Source of the DNA: G038396625 sp038396625 | GTDB lineage: Bacteria > Bacillota > Clostridia > Peptostreptococcales > Thermotaleaceae | Reading direction: 5' to 3' | NCBI GenBank assembly: GCA_038396625.1 | Contig: CP121688.1 | Location: forward strand, 1,984,001 to 2,048,000 | Length of the DNA: 64,000 bases | Shown here: positions 41,537-51,492 of the stretch, piece after piece | Numbering within the stretch: the first letter of the stretch is position 1 | How the letters are laid out: each line of letters begins with the position of its first letter | The notes under the pieces: model-generated | Databases searched by the model: none | Seen by the model: the letters and a program-made list of their open reading frames with translations, nothing else | Told to the model about the DNA's origin: nothing | Position numbers and translations under genes: made by a program

Positions 41537-44164
41537 ATGAATAATCTAACTCCAATGATGAAACAATATTTGAATTTAAAAGAACAATACAAAGATGCCA
41601 TTTTATTCTTCCGATTAGGTGATTTTTATGAAATGTTTTTTGATGATGCACTTTTGGCTTCAAAAGAATTAGAAATTACATTAACAGGTCGAGATTGTGG
41701 TTTAAAAGAAAAAGCACCTATGTGCGGTGTTCCTTATCATTCTGCCGAAAGCTATATAGCAAAGCTTATAGATAGGGGTCATAAAGTAGCTATTTGCGAA
41801 CAGGTAGAGGATCCCTCTGTTGCAAAAGGAATTGTTAAAAGAGATGTAGTAAGGATTATTACGCCTGGAACCATTGTAGATGCTTATATGCTAGATGAAA
41901 AAGAAAATAATTATATTATGGCTATCTATTTTAATACATATGGGGCAGGTATATCTTTTGCAGATATATCTACTGGTGAACTAAAAACTACACAATTTAC
42001 AGGAAATAAATTCTTTATTCGAATGATAGATGAAATTGCTAAAATAAGCCCCAGAGAGATTATTACTAATGCATTAACTGTGGACAGTTATAACCTAGAA
42101 GCAGAGATTGTTTCTATATCTAGTCCATATATGAATGTATTCGATGACTGGGCATTTAAACAAGATTATGGAATCAAAAAGATCAAACAGAATTTTAATG
42201 TGTTAACATTAGAGGGGTTTGGGCTACAAGAAAAAAATTACAGTATCGCATCTACTGGAGCATTATTGGAATATTTGCAGCAAACGCAAAAAAGCTCTCT
42301 ATCCCACATCAGTACTTTGAATTATTATTCCTCAGAACATTTTATGGTTTTGGACAAGGCCACTAGAAGAAACCTTGAATTAACTGAAACAATGAGAGAT
42401 AAAAAAAGAAAAGGGTCTTTGCTATGGGTATTAGATAAAACAAATACTGCTATGGGTGCTCGAACACTAAAGAGATGGGTTGAAGAACCTCTAATGGATG
42501 TTGAAGGGATACAATTAAGATTAAATGCCTTAGAAGAACTAAAGGATAACTTATTAATGAGAGAAGAATTAAAAGACTTATTAAAAGAAGTATATGATCT
42601 AGAACGGTTAGTCGTTAGAATATCTTATGGCAATGCAAATGCAAGGGATCTGATTGCTTTGAAAAATTCTCTTAGCGTTCTTCCAAAAGTAAAATCCATT
42701 TTGAGCACTACACATGCAGAGAAGTTAAAAAATATAATGCTTCGCATTGATTCTGTACAAGAAGTAAAAAATCTAATTATGAAATCTATTGTTGAAGAAC
42801 CTCCTGTTTCAATTAAAGAAGGAGGGATTATCAAAAATTCATATCATGCAGAACTAGATCAACTAAGAGAGATTATCACAAATGGAAGATCGTGGATTGC
42901 TAATTTAGAAAAAAAAGAAAAAGAGATTACGGGAATAAAGTCGTTAAAGATAGGATTTAATAAAGTTTTTGGTTATTATTTAGAAGTAACAAAATCTAAT
43001 TTGCATTTAGTACCCAAACATTATATTAGGAAACAAACGTTAGCCAATGCAGAAAGATATATTACACCGGATCTTAAAGAAGTTGAAGCAAAGATATTAG
43101 GTGCGGAAGATAAAATTTTTGAGCTGGAATATCAGATTTTTATTCAAATTAGGGATGAAATTAAAAAATTTACAAAACAAATACAAACCTCTGCTGCTGC
43201 TATTGCTTCATTAGATGTGTTGCTATCCCTTGCAGAAGTAAGCGACAAATTTGGCTATAGTAAGCCTACTGTTAATATGAATGCGTGTATAGAGATTTCT
43301 AATGGTAGACATCCAGTTGTTGAGCGAACGATGGAACTAAATATGTTTATAGGAAATGATACCCTCCTAGATTGTGATAAAAATAGATTTGCTATTATTA
43401 CTGGACCTAATATGGCAGGTAAATCCACATATATGCGCCAAGTAGCCTTAATTACCTTAATGGCGCAAATAGGTTGTTTCGTGCCAGCAGATAAAGCAAC
43501 AATAGGAATCGTTGATAGAATATTTACAAGAGTGGGTGCTTCTGATGATTTAGCCCAAGGACAAAGTACATTTATGGTTGAAATGAGTGAGTTAGCCAAT
43601 ATATTGAACAATGCAACAAATAATAGCTTAATTATTTTAGATGAAATCGGTAGAGGGACAAGTACTTATGATGGCTTAAGTATTGCATGGGCTGTAGTAG
43701 AACACATTAGTTCACGAGAATTAATTGGTGCCCGAACATTATTTGCAACACATTATCACGAATTAACAGAACTGGAAGGAACGCTATCAGGAGTTAAAAA
43801 TTATTATATTGCTGTAAAAGAAAATGATGATACGATCATTTTTTTGCGTAAGATTCTTAGAGGAAGTGCTGATCAAAGCTATGGTATCCAAGTAGCTAAG
43901 TTAGCTGGTATTTCCGACAATGTAATATATCGGGCGAAACAAATTCTTGCACAATTGGAAGAAAATGATATTCATAAGCAAAATCTAAAAAAAGATATGG
44001 AAAATTCAATAGAAATAAATCTTTCTCAAGAGAAACAAGTAAATATTTTTGATTATCAAGAAACACATATTATAAGCGAACTAAAAAAAGTTGATATTTT
44101 AAATCTAACGCCTATGGAAGCAATGAATTGTTTGTACAAACTCGTAAAAATGTTAAGAAATTGA
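41537..44164 (+). CDS. mutS: DNA mismatch repair protein MutS
   Basis: 875 residues. The mismatch-reading FYE motif is in LGDFYEMFFDDA near the N-terminus (GDFYEMF), the ATPase has Walker A TGPNMAGKSTYMRQ, Walker B-like SLIILDEIGRGTSTYDG, and the helix-turn-helix end ADQSYGIQVAKLAG. ATG 41537 follows GGAGGG; TTG/ATG codons upstream in frame are not needed. Followed by mutL after 13 bases. Confidence 0.97.
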   Translation: MNNLTPMMKQYLNLKEQYKDAILFFRLGDFYEMFFDDALLASKELEITLTGRDCGLKEKAPMCGVPYHSAESYIAKLIDRGHKVAICEQVEDPSVAKGIVKRDVVRIITPGTIVDAYMLDEKENNYIMAIYFNTYGAGISFADISTGELKTTQFTGNKFFIRMIDEIAKISPREIITNALTVDSYNLEAEIVSISSPYMNVFDDWAFKQDYGIKKIKQNFNVLTLEGFGLQEKNYSIASTGALLEYLQQTQKSSLSHISTLNYYSSEHFMVLDKATRRNLELTETMRDKKRKGSLLWVLDKTNTAMGARTLKRWVEEPLMDVEGIQLRLNALEELKDNLLMREELKDLLKEVYDLERLVVRISYGNANARDLIALKNSLSVLPKVKSILSTTHAEKLKNIMLRIDSVQEVKNLIMKSIVEEPPVSIKEGGIIKNSYHAELDQLREIITNGRSWIANLEKKEKEITGIKSLKIGFNKVFGYYLEVTKSNLHLVPKHYIRKQTLANAERYITPDLKEVEAKILGAEDKIFELEYQIFIQIRDEIKKFTKQIQTSAAAIASLDVLLSLAEVSDKFGYSKPTVNMNACIEISNGRHPVVERTMELNMFIGNDTLLDCDKNRFAIITGPNMAGKSTYMRQVALITLMAQIGCFVPADKATIGIVDRIFTRVGASDDLAQGQSTFMVEMSELANILNNATNNSLIILDEIGRGTSTYDGLSIAWAVVEHISSRELIGARTLFATHYHELTELEGTLSGVKNYYIAVKENDDTIIFLRKILRGSADQSYGIQVAKLAGISDNVIYRAKQILAQLEENDIHKQNLKKDMENSIEINLSQEKQVNIFDYQETHIISELKKVDILNLTPMEAMNCLYKLVKMLRN

Positions 44165-44177
44165 AGGTGAATATATT

Positions 44178-46061
44178 ATGATGAAATCAAGAATTAAAAA
44201 ACTTGATAAGTTTATTGCAAATAAAATAGCAGCAGGTGAGGTTGTTGATCGTCCTGCTTCAGTTGTAAAAGAGTTATTAGAAAATGCGATTGATGCCCAT
44301 GCATCTGAAATTATTATTGAAATTAAAGAAGGGGGTAAATCTTACTTAAGAGTTACAGATAATGGGTCTGGGATACATGAATCAGATGTTAAAATTGCAT
44401 TTGAAAGACATGCAACAAGTAAAATTAGAGATGTAGAGGATCTGAATACAATTATTTCCTTAGGTTTTAGAGGAGAAGCATTAGCAAGTATTGCATCAGT
44501 TTCTCAAGTTGAATTAATAACAAAAACAGAAGATGTTTTAGCTGGAAGTTATTTGGAGTTACACGGAGGAAAAATTATCGAACATCGAGAAATTGGATGT
44601 CCTCAAGGCACTACCTTAGTTATCAAAAACTTATTCTACAATACGCCAGCAAGATTTCAATTTATGAAATCTAATGCGGCTGAAACCAGTTATATTAGTA
44701 ATATTATAGGAAAATACGCATTAGCATATCCCCATATTTCTTTTAGATTTATTAATAACGGTACCATTGTATTTACGACTTCGGGGTCTGGAAGTGTGAT
44801 AAATAATATTGCTGGTATTTACGGAAAAGAGATTGCTCAAAATATGTATCTTGTAAAAAACAAGAATGAGCTTCTAACTTTAGAAGGTTATATTTCAAAA
44901 CCATCCATTTCAAGAGGAAATAGACAACTTCAAGCTTGTTTTGTAAATGGAAGGTATATTAAAAGTGAAGTCATAAACAATGCTATTGATGAAGCCTACA
45001 AAACACTTGTTATGGTCAATAAATTCCCAATATGTATTATTTATTTAACCATTTCACCAAATAAACTGGATGTGAACATTCATCCTACAAAAACAGAAAT
45101 ACGATTTCATGATCCAGCATATATTAAAAGATTTATTATAGAGTCTCTAAGAAAAAAGCTTTTAGATGAAAATCTCATTCCAGATGTAAATTTTAATGTA
45201 CCAAAAGCTACTACAAATTTTCAAGAATGCATACAAGAACGAATGATAGACTTAAATTTATCGTCTACTACAACCAAAAAGCTTACAGAAAATATAGGTG
45301 AAAAACAAGTAATTGAACAACATATAGTAAAAGAGGATAAACTTCCATTTATTGCAAATAATACAATTAAGTCTAATATTCCTAAAAAAGTTGTGCATAA
45401 AGAAGAAATGAAAGAAAAGGATCAAGTGTCTAGTCAAATAGTAAAAATTTACAAAAACATTTATGATGAATCTAAAAAAACACAACTGCCTAAGAATATA
45501 AGGATAATTGGTCAAATATTTAATAGCTATTTGATTGGACAGGATGGAGATATAATGTACTTAATTGATCAACATGCAGCCCACGAAAGAATTATGTACG
45601 AACAACTCTTGCGTCAGTATAAGCAGCAGTCGATCATTAGTCAAAAACGATTAACCCCCATATTAATCGAATTATCTTATGCTGAATTTGAAACTGTGAA
45701 AAACAACATAGATATTTTTAAAAATTTAGGATTTGAGATTGAAGAATTTGGAATGAATACATATATGTTAAGGGCTGTACCTCTTGTGTTTGGAGAGCCT
45801 GAAGCAAGACAATTTTTCCTTGAGGTGTTAGATAATCTTCAAAAACAGATTCACAATAGTTATGACATGAAAATGGATAAAATTATTCATATGGCATGTA
45901 AGCAAGCAATTAAGGCAAAAGATAAACTTGATACTATAGAAATTACAGAACTAATGAAACAATTGTCTAGTTTAGATAATCCTTTTACATGTCCTCATGG
46001 AAGACCTGTTATTGTATCTATTTCTAAATATGAGCTGGAAAAAAAATTTAAAAGAACATAA
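44178..46061 (+). CDS. mutL: DNA mismatch repair protein MutL
   Basis: 627 residues. GHKL ATPase motifs: KIAAGEVVDRPASVVKELLENAIDA (quoted in part as IAAGEVVDRPASV), DNGSGI, and SLGFRGEALASIASV. The C-terminal dimer domain contains DQHAAHERIMYEQ, the DQHAxxER endonuclease motif of Firmicutes MutL, and CPHGRPV. So strand nicking is built in, as expected in a bacterium without MutH. Confidence 0.97.
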   Translation: MMKSRIKKLDKFIANKIAAGEVVDRPASVVKELLENAIDAHASEIIIEIKEGGKSYLRVTDNGSGIHESDVKIAFERHATSKIRDVEDLNTIISLGFRGEALASIASVSQVELITKTEDVLAGSYLELHGGKIIEHREIGCPQGTTLVIKNLFYNTPARFQFMKSNAAETSYISNIIGKYALAYPHISFRFINNGTIVFTTSGSGSVINNIAGIYGKEIAQNMYLVKNKNELLTLEGYISKPSISRGNRQLQACFVNGRYIKSEVINNAIDEAYKTLVMVNKFPICIIYLTISPNKLDVNIHPTKTEIRFHDPAYIKRFIIESLRKKLLDENLIPDVNFNVPKATTNFQECIQERMIDLNLSSTTTKKLTENIGEKQVIEQHIVKEDKLPFIANNTIKSNIPKKVVHKEEMKEKDQVSSQIVKIYKNIYDESKKTQLPKNIRIIGQIFNSYLIGQDGDIMYLIDQHAAHERIMYEQLLRQYKQQSIISQKRLTPILIELSYAEFETVKNNIDIFKNLGFEIEEFGMNTYMLRAVPLVFGEPEARQFFLEVLDNLQKQIHNSYDMKMDKIIHMACKQAIKAKDKLDTIEITELMKQLSSLDNPFTCPHGRPVIVSISKYELEKKFKRT

Positions 46062-46075
46062 GGAGAAAAGATTTT

Positions 46076-47014
46076 ATGAAACCTCTTTTAATTATTGTGG
46101 GTCCCACTGCAGTTGGCAAAACGGAAACATCCATTCATTTAGCGCAACATCTAGATGGGGAGATTATATCTGCTGATTCGATGCAAGTTTATAAACATAT
46201 GGATATAGGCACTGCAAAACCTACTTTAGATGAACGCCAAGGTATTCCACATTATTTAATGGATGAAATTGATCCTAGAGAGTCATTCTCTGTAGCTCAA
46301 TTTCAACAGAAAGCTAAGCAATATATAGACCATATTTTAAGCAAAAATAAGCTACCTATCATTGTAGGAGGAACGGGCTTATATATTAATTCTATTATAT
46401 ATAATATAGATTTTACTCAAACCATTTCTAATTGGAGATTAAGAGAGAGATTAGAAAAAGATGCACGAATTCATGGTAGCGAGTATTTACATAAACAATT
46501 GCAGAAATTTGATGAAGAAGCAGCTGCTCGAATACATCCTAATAATGTAAAACGAGTTATTCGGGCATTAGAAGTTTTTTTGGAAAGTGGAGAAAGGATA
46601 AAAGATTTTAAAAACAACTTAACAGATAATCATGAATATGATTATACAATGATTGGACTAATAAGAAATAGGGATGAATTATATGAAAGAATTAATAGAA
46701 GAGTAGACCTGTTAATGAAGGAAGGTCTTGTGAATGAGGTGAAAAATTTAATTCAGCTAGGTTTAGATGAAAATGATATATCTATGAAAGGACTAGGTTA
46801 CAAAGAAGTTATCAAATATCTTAATGGTACGTATGACCTTGAAGAGGCAACACGGCTTTTAAAAAGAGATACAAGACGTTATGCCAAAAGACAAATTACT
46901 TGGTTTAAGCGATATGATAAAATCAAATGGTTTAATTTAAGTGATTATCAGGTGCAAAACCATCTAGAAGAGGATATCCTTAAATATGTTGAAGGAAAAT
47001 TTAACTTTGTATAG
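46076..47014 (+). CDS. miaA: tRNA dimethylallyltransferase
   Basis: Transfers the dimethylallyl group to A37 of UNN-reading tRNAs. P-loop GPTAVGKTETS, ISADSMQVYKHMDIGTAKP, and VGGTGLYINSI are diagnostic; the 312-residue length fits. Start ATG with AAGGAGAA upstream, 14 bases after mutL; hfq follows, as in many bacteria. Confidence 0.97.
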   Translation: MKPLLIIVGPTAVGKTETSIHLAQHLDGEIISADSMQVYKHMDIGTAKPTLDERQGIPHYLMDEIDPRESFSVAQFQQKAKQYIDHILSKNKLPIIVGGTGLYINSIIYNIDFTQTISNWRLRERLEKDARIHGSEYLHKQLQKFDEEAAARIHPNNVKRVIRALEVFLESGERIKDFKNNLTDNHEYDYTMIGLIRNRDELYERINRRVDLLMKEGLVNEVKNLIQLGLDENDISMKGLGYKEVIKYLNGTYDLEEATRLLKRDTRRYAKRQITWFKRYDKIKWFNLSDYQVQNHLEEDILKYVEGKFNFV

Positions 47015-47057
47015 AATAGTTACATAAATATATTTTAAATATTTTAGGAGGGATATT

Positions 47058-47303
47058 ATGAAAAATACAATAAATTTACAAGATGTCTTTTTAAATCAGG
47101 TTAGAAAGGAACATGTTCCTATAACAATATATTTAGTAAATGGTTTTCAACTAAAAGGTATTGTGAAAGGATTTGACAGCTATACTATTGTATTAGATAG
47201 TGATGGAAAACAGCACCTTATTTATAAACATGCAATTTCTACAATAACTCCAATTAAGTCAGTTAATTTTGTTACTGCTAATAAAAAACAAGAAGAAGCG
47301 TAA
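47058..47303 (+). CDS. hfq: RNA chaperone Hfq
   Basis: 81 residues with the Sm1 motif (FLNQVRKEHVPITIYLVNG in parts, QLKGIVKGFDSYTIVL) and Sm2 YKHAISTITP, the KH variant of the family. Hfq forms hexamers that bind sRNAs and mRNAs. A terminator follows immediately. Confidence 0.96.
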   Translation: MKNTINLQDVFLNQVRKEHVPITIYLVNGFQLKGIVKGFDSYTIVLDSDGKQHLIYKHAISTITPIKSVNFVTANKKQEEA

Positions 47304-47315
47304 AATTTAACCTCC

Positions 47316-47353
47316 AAAAATAAAGGCCCTTGCTAGGTGCCTTTATTTTTTTA
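47316..47353 (+). terminator. Terminator after hfq
   Basis: AAAAATAAAGGC pairs with GCCTTTATTTTT over a CCTTGCTAGGT-like loop and is followed by T's. Confidence 0.85.
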
Positions 47354-47413
47354 GAAACAATTTGGATAATTAATGCATATGATATTATAGCGATTATTTT
47401 TTGAGGTGATAAG

Positions 47414-48358
47414 ATGAAACACAATTATAAAATAAGGGAATACAATGATATATTAAATTTGTTCGAACAAGGCAAAATTAGTACCGAGTACGTTATTAAA
47501 AGATTATCAGAAAATGATAATATTCCTACGATAAAAGAAGAAAATTTAGAAGTATTAATGAAAGAACTTCATCGTTTAATAGGGTTAGATAGTGTGAAAA
47601 AATTAATTCAAGAAATACAAGCTTTTATTATGATTCAAGAAAAGCGTAAGAGCGAGGGATTAGTTTCAACGCCTATTGTGTTACATATGATTTTTAAAGG
47701 AAGTCCAGGGACAGGGAAAACTACAGTGGCAAGGCTATTAGGAAGAATTTTTTGCGAAATAGGTGTATTAGAAAAAGGCCATGTGATAGAAGTTGAAAGA
47801 GCAGATTTGGTTGGAGAATATATAGGGCATACAGCGGTAAAAGTCAGAGACCATATAAAAAAGTCTTTGGGTGGCATCATGTTTATCGATGAGGCATATT
47901 CTTTAGCTAGAGGGGGTGAAAAGGACTTTGGTAAAGAAGCTATTGATGCTATGGTAAAAGGTATGGAAGACCATAAAGAAAATTTAATATTGATTTTAGC
48001 CGGTTATAGAAATGAAATGGATATATTTTTACAATCTAATCCTGGTTTAAAATCTAGATTTCCAATCCATATAGATTTTCCTGATTATAGTTTAGAAGAA
48101 CTAATAGCAATTGCTGAAGTTATGGTAAAAGAAAGACAGTATGAACTTTCTATTTCAGCAAAAGCAAGACTATCAAAAATATTATCCCAGCAAAGAGTTG
48201 GAGATAAAGAAAATAGTGGTAACGCAAGATTAGTTCGGAACATCATTGAAAGAGCTATTCGCAAACAAGCAATACGATTACAGAATTGTGGGAGTTTTTC
48301 AAAGGAAGACTTAATTACTTTAAAAAGAGAAGATATTACGGAGGAGGACCATTTATGA
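47414..48358 (+). CDS. spoVK: Stage V sporulation protein K, AAA+ ATPase
   Basis: 314 residues, CbxX/CfxQ-type AAA+ ATPase. Walker A FKGSPGTGKTTVARLLG, Walker B GGIMFIDEAYSLARG, sensor LILAGYRNEM and the arginine finger region PGLKSRFP are clear. In Bacillus it is needed for spore maturation; substrate unknown. The stop overlaps the next start as ATGA. Confidence 0.92.
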   Translation: MKHNYKIREYNDILNLFEQGKISTEYVIKRLSENDNIPTIKEENLEVLMKELHRLIGLDSVKKLIQEIQAFIMIQEKRKSEGLVSTPIVLHMIFKGSPGTGKTTVARLLGRIFCEIGVLEKGHVIEVERADLVGEYIGHTAVKVRDHIKKSLGGIMFIDEAYSLARGGEKDFGKEAIDAMVKGMEDHKENLILILAGYRNEMDIFLQSNPGLKSRFPIHIDFPDYSLEELIAIAEVMVKERQYELSISAKARLSKILSQQRVGDKENSGNARLVRNIIERAIRKQAIRLQNCGSFSKEDLITLKREDITEEDHL

Positions 48359-48963
48359 AAAAGTGTCTGATTATTGGAAGACCCAATGCTGGGAAGACAC
48401 TGTTTATGCTAAATTTTGCTCAATATCTAGGATTTAAAAATATAAAAATAAAGTTTCAAAGTCATGATTGTGAAATGAAAATGGAGGAGTACATAATAGA
48501 AATTGCTAAAGAAAAACTATCTTCTAGTACCCCTTATAAAACAACTTGTTTACAATCTATTGCACTGGATTTTCCTGTGTTTAAAGGTAAAAAAACAGTT
48601 GAAATTTTAGATAGTAGTGGTTTAATTGATGGTATACATAATAATATTCAAATTAGAAGAGCCATGGGGCAAACATTAGCTGCTATTAAAGAAAGTGATC
48701 TTATTTTACATATTATTGATGTATCAAATCTGGTGATGGGTAATCTTCTAGAGATGATTGGAAAAGTAGATTATGAATTAGCGCAATATGGACTAATTAA
48801 AGAAGGCTATGTAATTTTAGGAAATAAAATAGACTTACTTGAAAACAAAACACCTATTATTCGACTTCAAAAAGAATTTCCTAATCATTATATTATTCCT
48901 ATATCTGCTTTAACAAAACAAGGTTTTAGTGAGGTGAAAACTTATGTTAGCCGCAGATTATAG
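48355..48963 (+). CDS. Small GTP-binding protein linked to spoVK
   Basis: 202 residues from ATG 48355, which has GGAGGACC upstream. All G motifs are present: G1 IIGRPNAGKTLF, G3 LDSSGLIDG, G4 NKIDLL and G5 PISALT. It is a TRAFAC-class GTPase without additional domains. It overlaps spoVK by four bases and the next membrane-protein gene by 20, which suggests a sporulation or membrane role, but no function is known to me. Confidence 0.82.
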   Translation: MKKCLIIGRPNAGKTLFMLNFAQYLGFKNIKIKFQSHDCEMKMEEYIIEIAKEKLSSSTPYKTTCLQSIALDFPVFKGKKTVEILDSSGLIDGIHNNIQIRRAMGQTLAAIKESDLILHIIDVSNLVMGNLLEMIGKVDYELAQYGLIKEGYVILGNKIDLLENKTPIIRLQKEFPNHYIIPISALTKQGFSEVKTYVSRRL

Positions 48964-49540
48964 TGATATTATTCGAAAAATCATTTGTAGCATTTTGGTT
49001 GGATTGGTCATTCGAATTTTAGATGATTATATTGATCAAGATATTCAATATGTTGGTAAAAGCAATTACATTATCGAAAAATTTGAAAAATCCATTTTTC
49101 CGTATAGCATCTTATTTGTAACGATCGCTGCAGGAATACATCTACAATATACCATCACGTTAATTAGTTCTTGTTATATTGTAGGTATGTTTCATGACTT
49201 ACATATGAAATTACCGACGGGATTAAATGGTTACTCAGAAAGTATTATACTAGTCATTATAAATATTTTTTTATTTTCTTTTAAAGATATCGTAACCTCT
49301 CTAATGATTATCATTTTGATTCAATGTATAGATGACCTTTTAGATATGACATGGGATAGAAAATACGGATATAAGAATTATGCAAATAAATTTGGAAAAC
49401 TTGAAATAGTTATGATTAGCTTGATCATTACTATATTGCTTATTATGTTTGATTCCATCAAACTAGTTATCGTATTTTCATGTGCGCTATTGGTTAATTA
49501 TATAATAGAAAAGGAAGTACCCAAATTTGAAATAAAATGA
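48944..49540 (+). CDS. Short UbiA-like membrane protein
   Basis: 198 residues with five to six hydrophobic helices. Two aspartate motifs are spaced like those of UbiA prenyltransferases: RILDDYIDQDIQYVGK near residue 27 and QCIDDLLDMTWDRKYGYKNY near residue 128, the latter followed by ANKFGK as UbiA's second motif is followed by a leucine/glycine helix. UbiA proteins are ~280 residues, so this is either a reduced relative or a look-alike. It starts with ATG after GAGGTG within the GTPase gene end. Function unknown. Confidence 0.7.
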   Translation: MLAADYSDIIRKIICSILVGLVIRILDDYIDQDIQYVGKSNYIIEKFEKSIFPYSILFVTIAAGIHLQYTITLISSCYIVGMFHDLHMKLPTGLNGYSESIILVIINIFLFSFKDIVTSLMIIILIQCIDDLLDMTWDRKYGYKNYANKFGKLEIVMISLIITILLIMFDSIKLVIVFSCALLVNYIIEKEVPKFEIK

Positions 49541-49561
49541 ATCAAATGGTTTGGAGGGTTA

Positions 49562-49720
49562 ATGATTATGATTTATGGTTATATTTGTATTTTTATTTTA
49601 ATAGATTTTTTATTAGGTTATGCAATCGGGCGCCGCATAGGATTAAAAGAAGGATTTCATAAAGGAATGTTATACGCACCTTTAAAGATAAGAGAAGAAG
49701 TTTATAAAACAGATAATTAA
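49562..49720 (+). CDS. Small single-helix membrane protein, 52 residues
   Basis: ATG 49562 follows TTTGGAGGGTT, an excellent ribosome site. Residues ~3-23 are a membrane helix ending in GYAIGRRIGLKEGFHKG, then a short charged tail. It stands between the UbiA-like gene and the PLP enzyme, and is likely in the spoVK transcript. No function known. Confidence 0.7.
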   Translation: MIMIYGYICIFILIDFLLGYAIGRRIGLKEGFHKGMLYAPLKIREEVYKTDN

Positions 49721-49793
49721 TGTAAAAAGCAAATTGATTCTTACCAATTATTGTGTTAAAATACAAAAGAATTTATTGTTGGATGGTGATAAA

Positions 49794-51086
49794 ATGCTAG
49801 GTTATACAAAAGAATTTTTAATAAATGAAATGAACATGAGTGAAGAAATATTAGAAATGGGATTAAAGATAGAATCTAAAGTCCAAGAACAATTTAAAAA
49901 GATTGATAAGATAAAAGAATATAATCAATATAAAGTACTTAAAATTATGCAAGATGCTAGAGTTAGCGATATACATTTTAATTGGAATACGGGATACGGG
50001 TATAACGATATAGGGCGAGAAGCGCTTGAACGTGTATATGCTAATCTATTTAAAACAGAAGATGCCATAGTACGACCTACCATTGTAAATGGTACCCATG
50101 CACTTACATTATGCCTGACTGGTATATTAAGGCCGGGAGACGAATTAATATATGCTACAGGTAAGCCTTACGATACGTTAGAGGAAGTAATTGGTATTAG
50201 AGGCGAGAATACAGGTTCTTTAAAAGAATTTGGTATCTCTTATAATCAAGTTGATTTAAAACACGACGGAGAGGTGGATCTAGATTCATTATCTCAATGT
50301 ATCACCACCAAAACAAGAATGGTATGTATTCAAAGGTCAACGGGCTATAGTTGGAGAAAAGCTTTAACGATACAAAATATAAAAGAAATTGTAAGCACGG
50401 TTAAATCTATTAATCCTGATATCATATGTATGGTAGATAATTGCTATGGGGAGTTCTTAGATATATTAGAACCAACAGAGGTTGGAGTAGACATCATGGC
50501 TGGCTCACTGATCAAAAATCCTGGTGGAGGTTTAGCACTCACAGGGGGATATATTGTTGGAAAAGAAAATCTGATACAATTAATTTCTTATAGGATGACA
50601 TCTCCTGGGATCGGAAAAGAATGTGGTCTAACCTTTGGCCTGACAAGAGGTATGTTTCATGGATTATTTATAGCCCCTCATGTGGTAAGTGAAGCAATAA
50701 AAGGAGCTGTTTTCTGTGCGAAATTGTTTGAAGAATTAGGCTATGAAATTTCACCGAAATATGATGAAGATAGAAGTGATATTATCCAATCTATAAAGTT
50801 AGGCAATGAATCTTCAGTAATTGCTTTCTGTCAAGGAGTCCAAGCAGCAGCTCCTATAGATGCTTTTGTAACACCTGAACCTTGGGATATGCCAGGCTAT
50901 GATAGTCCTGTTATTATGGCTGCAGGAGCTTTTGTACAAGGTTCTTCTATTGAATTAAGTGCAGATGCTCCTATAAAAGCACCTTATATTGTATACTATC
51001 AAGGTGGTTTAACTTATGAACATGCTAAGTATGGAGCATTAAAGGCTTTACAAGTTATGAAGGACAAGGGATGTATTATTCTTTAA
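49794..51086 (+). CDS. YnbB/methionine gamma-lyase-like PLP enzyme
   Basis: 430 residues from ATG 49794 (GGATGGTGAT upstream). This is the family once called aluminium-resistance protein (PF06838), related to Cys/Met-metabolism PLP enzymes. PLP lysine lies in GSLIKNPGGGLALTGGY, with VDNCYGEFLD before it and RPTIVNGTHALTLCL for cofactor binding. In Bacillus ynbB follows hfq and spoVK in a similar order. The reaction is uncertain; the aluminium link is historical. Confidence 0.88.
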   Translation: MLGYTKEFLINEMNMSEEILEMGLKIESKVQEQFKKIDKIKEYNQYKVLKIMQDARVSDIHFNWNTGYGYNDIGREALERVYANLFKTEDAIVRPTIVNGTHALTLCLTGILRPGDELIYATGKPYDTLEEVIGIRGENTGSLKEFGISYNQVDLKHDGEVDLDSLSQCITTKTRMVCIQRSTGYSWRKALTIQNIKEIVSTVKSINPDIICMVDNCYGEFLDILEPTEVGVDIMAGSLIKNPGGGLALTGGYIVGKENLIQLISYRMTSPGIGKECGLTFGLTRGMFHGLFIAPHVVSEAIKGAVFCAKLFEELGYEISPKYDEDRSDIIQSIKLGNESSVIAFCQGVQAAAPIDAFVTPEPWDMPGYDSPVIMAAGAFVQGSSIELSADAPIKAPYIVYYQGGLTYEHAKYGALKALQVMKDKGCIIL

Positions 51087-51117
51087 TAATTGTTCTTGTT
51101 TAATAGAGTTGTAAACT

Positions 51118-51156
51118 AAACTTGCAAAATCAAAAAAACATTTTGCAAGTTTTCTT
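51118..51156 (+). terminator. Terminator after the PLP enzyme gene
   Basis: A 13-bp stem (AAACTTGCAAAAT / ATTTTGCAAGTTT) with A-rich loop, followed by TTTCTTTCTTTTT. It marks the right end of the conserved block; accessory sequence follows. Confidence 0.85.
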
Positions 51157-51294
51157 TCTTTTTGTGATAAAACTTTTAAGCTAGAAAAAGAGAGTTAACC
51201 CATTTCGAAACATGTAGTAATATTAACAATTATATTACAATATGGATTATAAACATATCATTGCAATCAAAAATTATTTCATACTGGTGGATTT

Positions 51295-51492
51295 TTAGGT
51301 GTAGCAGCTTGAAAGGTTCACTGGTAATAAAATATTAGAAATATACCTTTTTATTTTTCTATATTTATCTGTTTTTCCTTCTTTAATTTCAATATCTTTG
51401 AATGTCCTTTTATTTTCCTTAAGTACATCCTTCCATTTCAAACTCAAAAGATCCGTAATTCTTAGAGCGACATTAACTCCAACGATAAGCAT
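51295..51492 (-). pseudogene. Fragment of a tyrosine recombinase
   Basis: About 65 codons matching the start of an integrase catalytic domain: LIVGVNVALRITDLLSLKWKDV (quoted as VNVALRITDLLSLKW) with the first catalytic arginine, then the beta-hairpin region IEIKEGKTDKYRK. Both the N-terminal part and the HxxR/Tyr half are missing. It stops against the Tn3-type transposase fragment, so its 5' end was probably cut by that element or by a later deletion. Confidence 0.75.
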
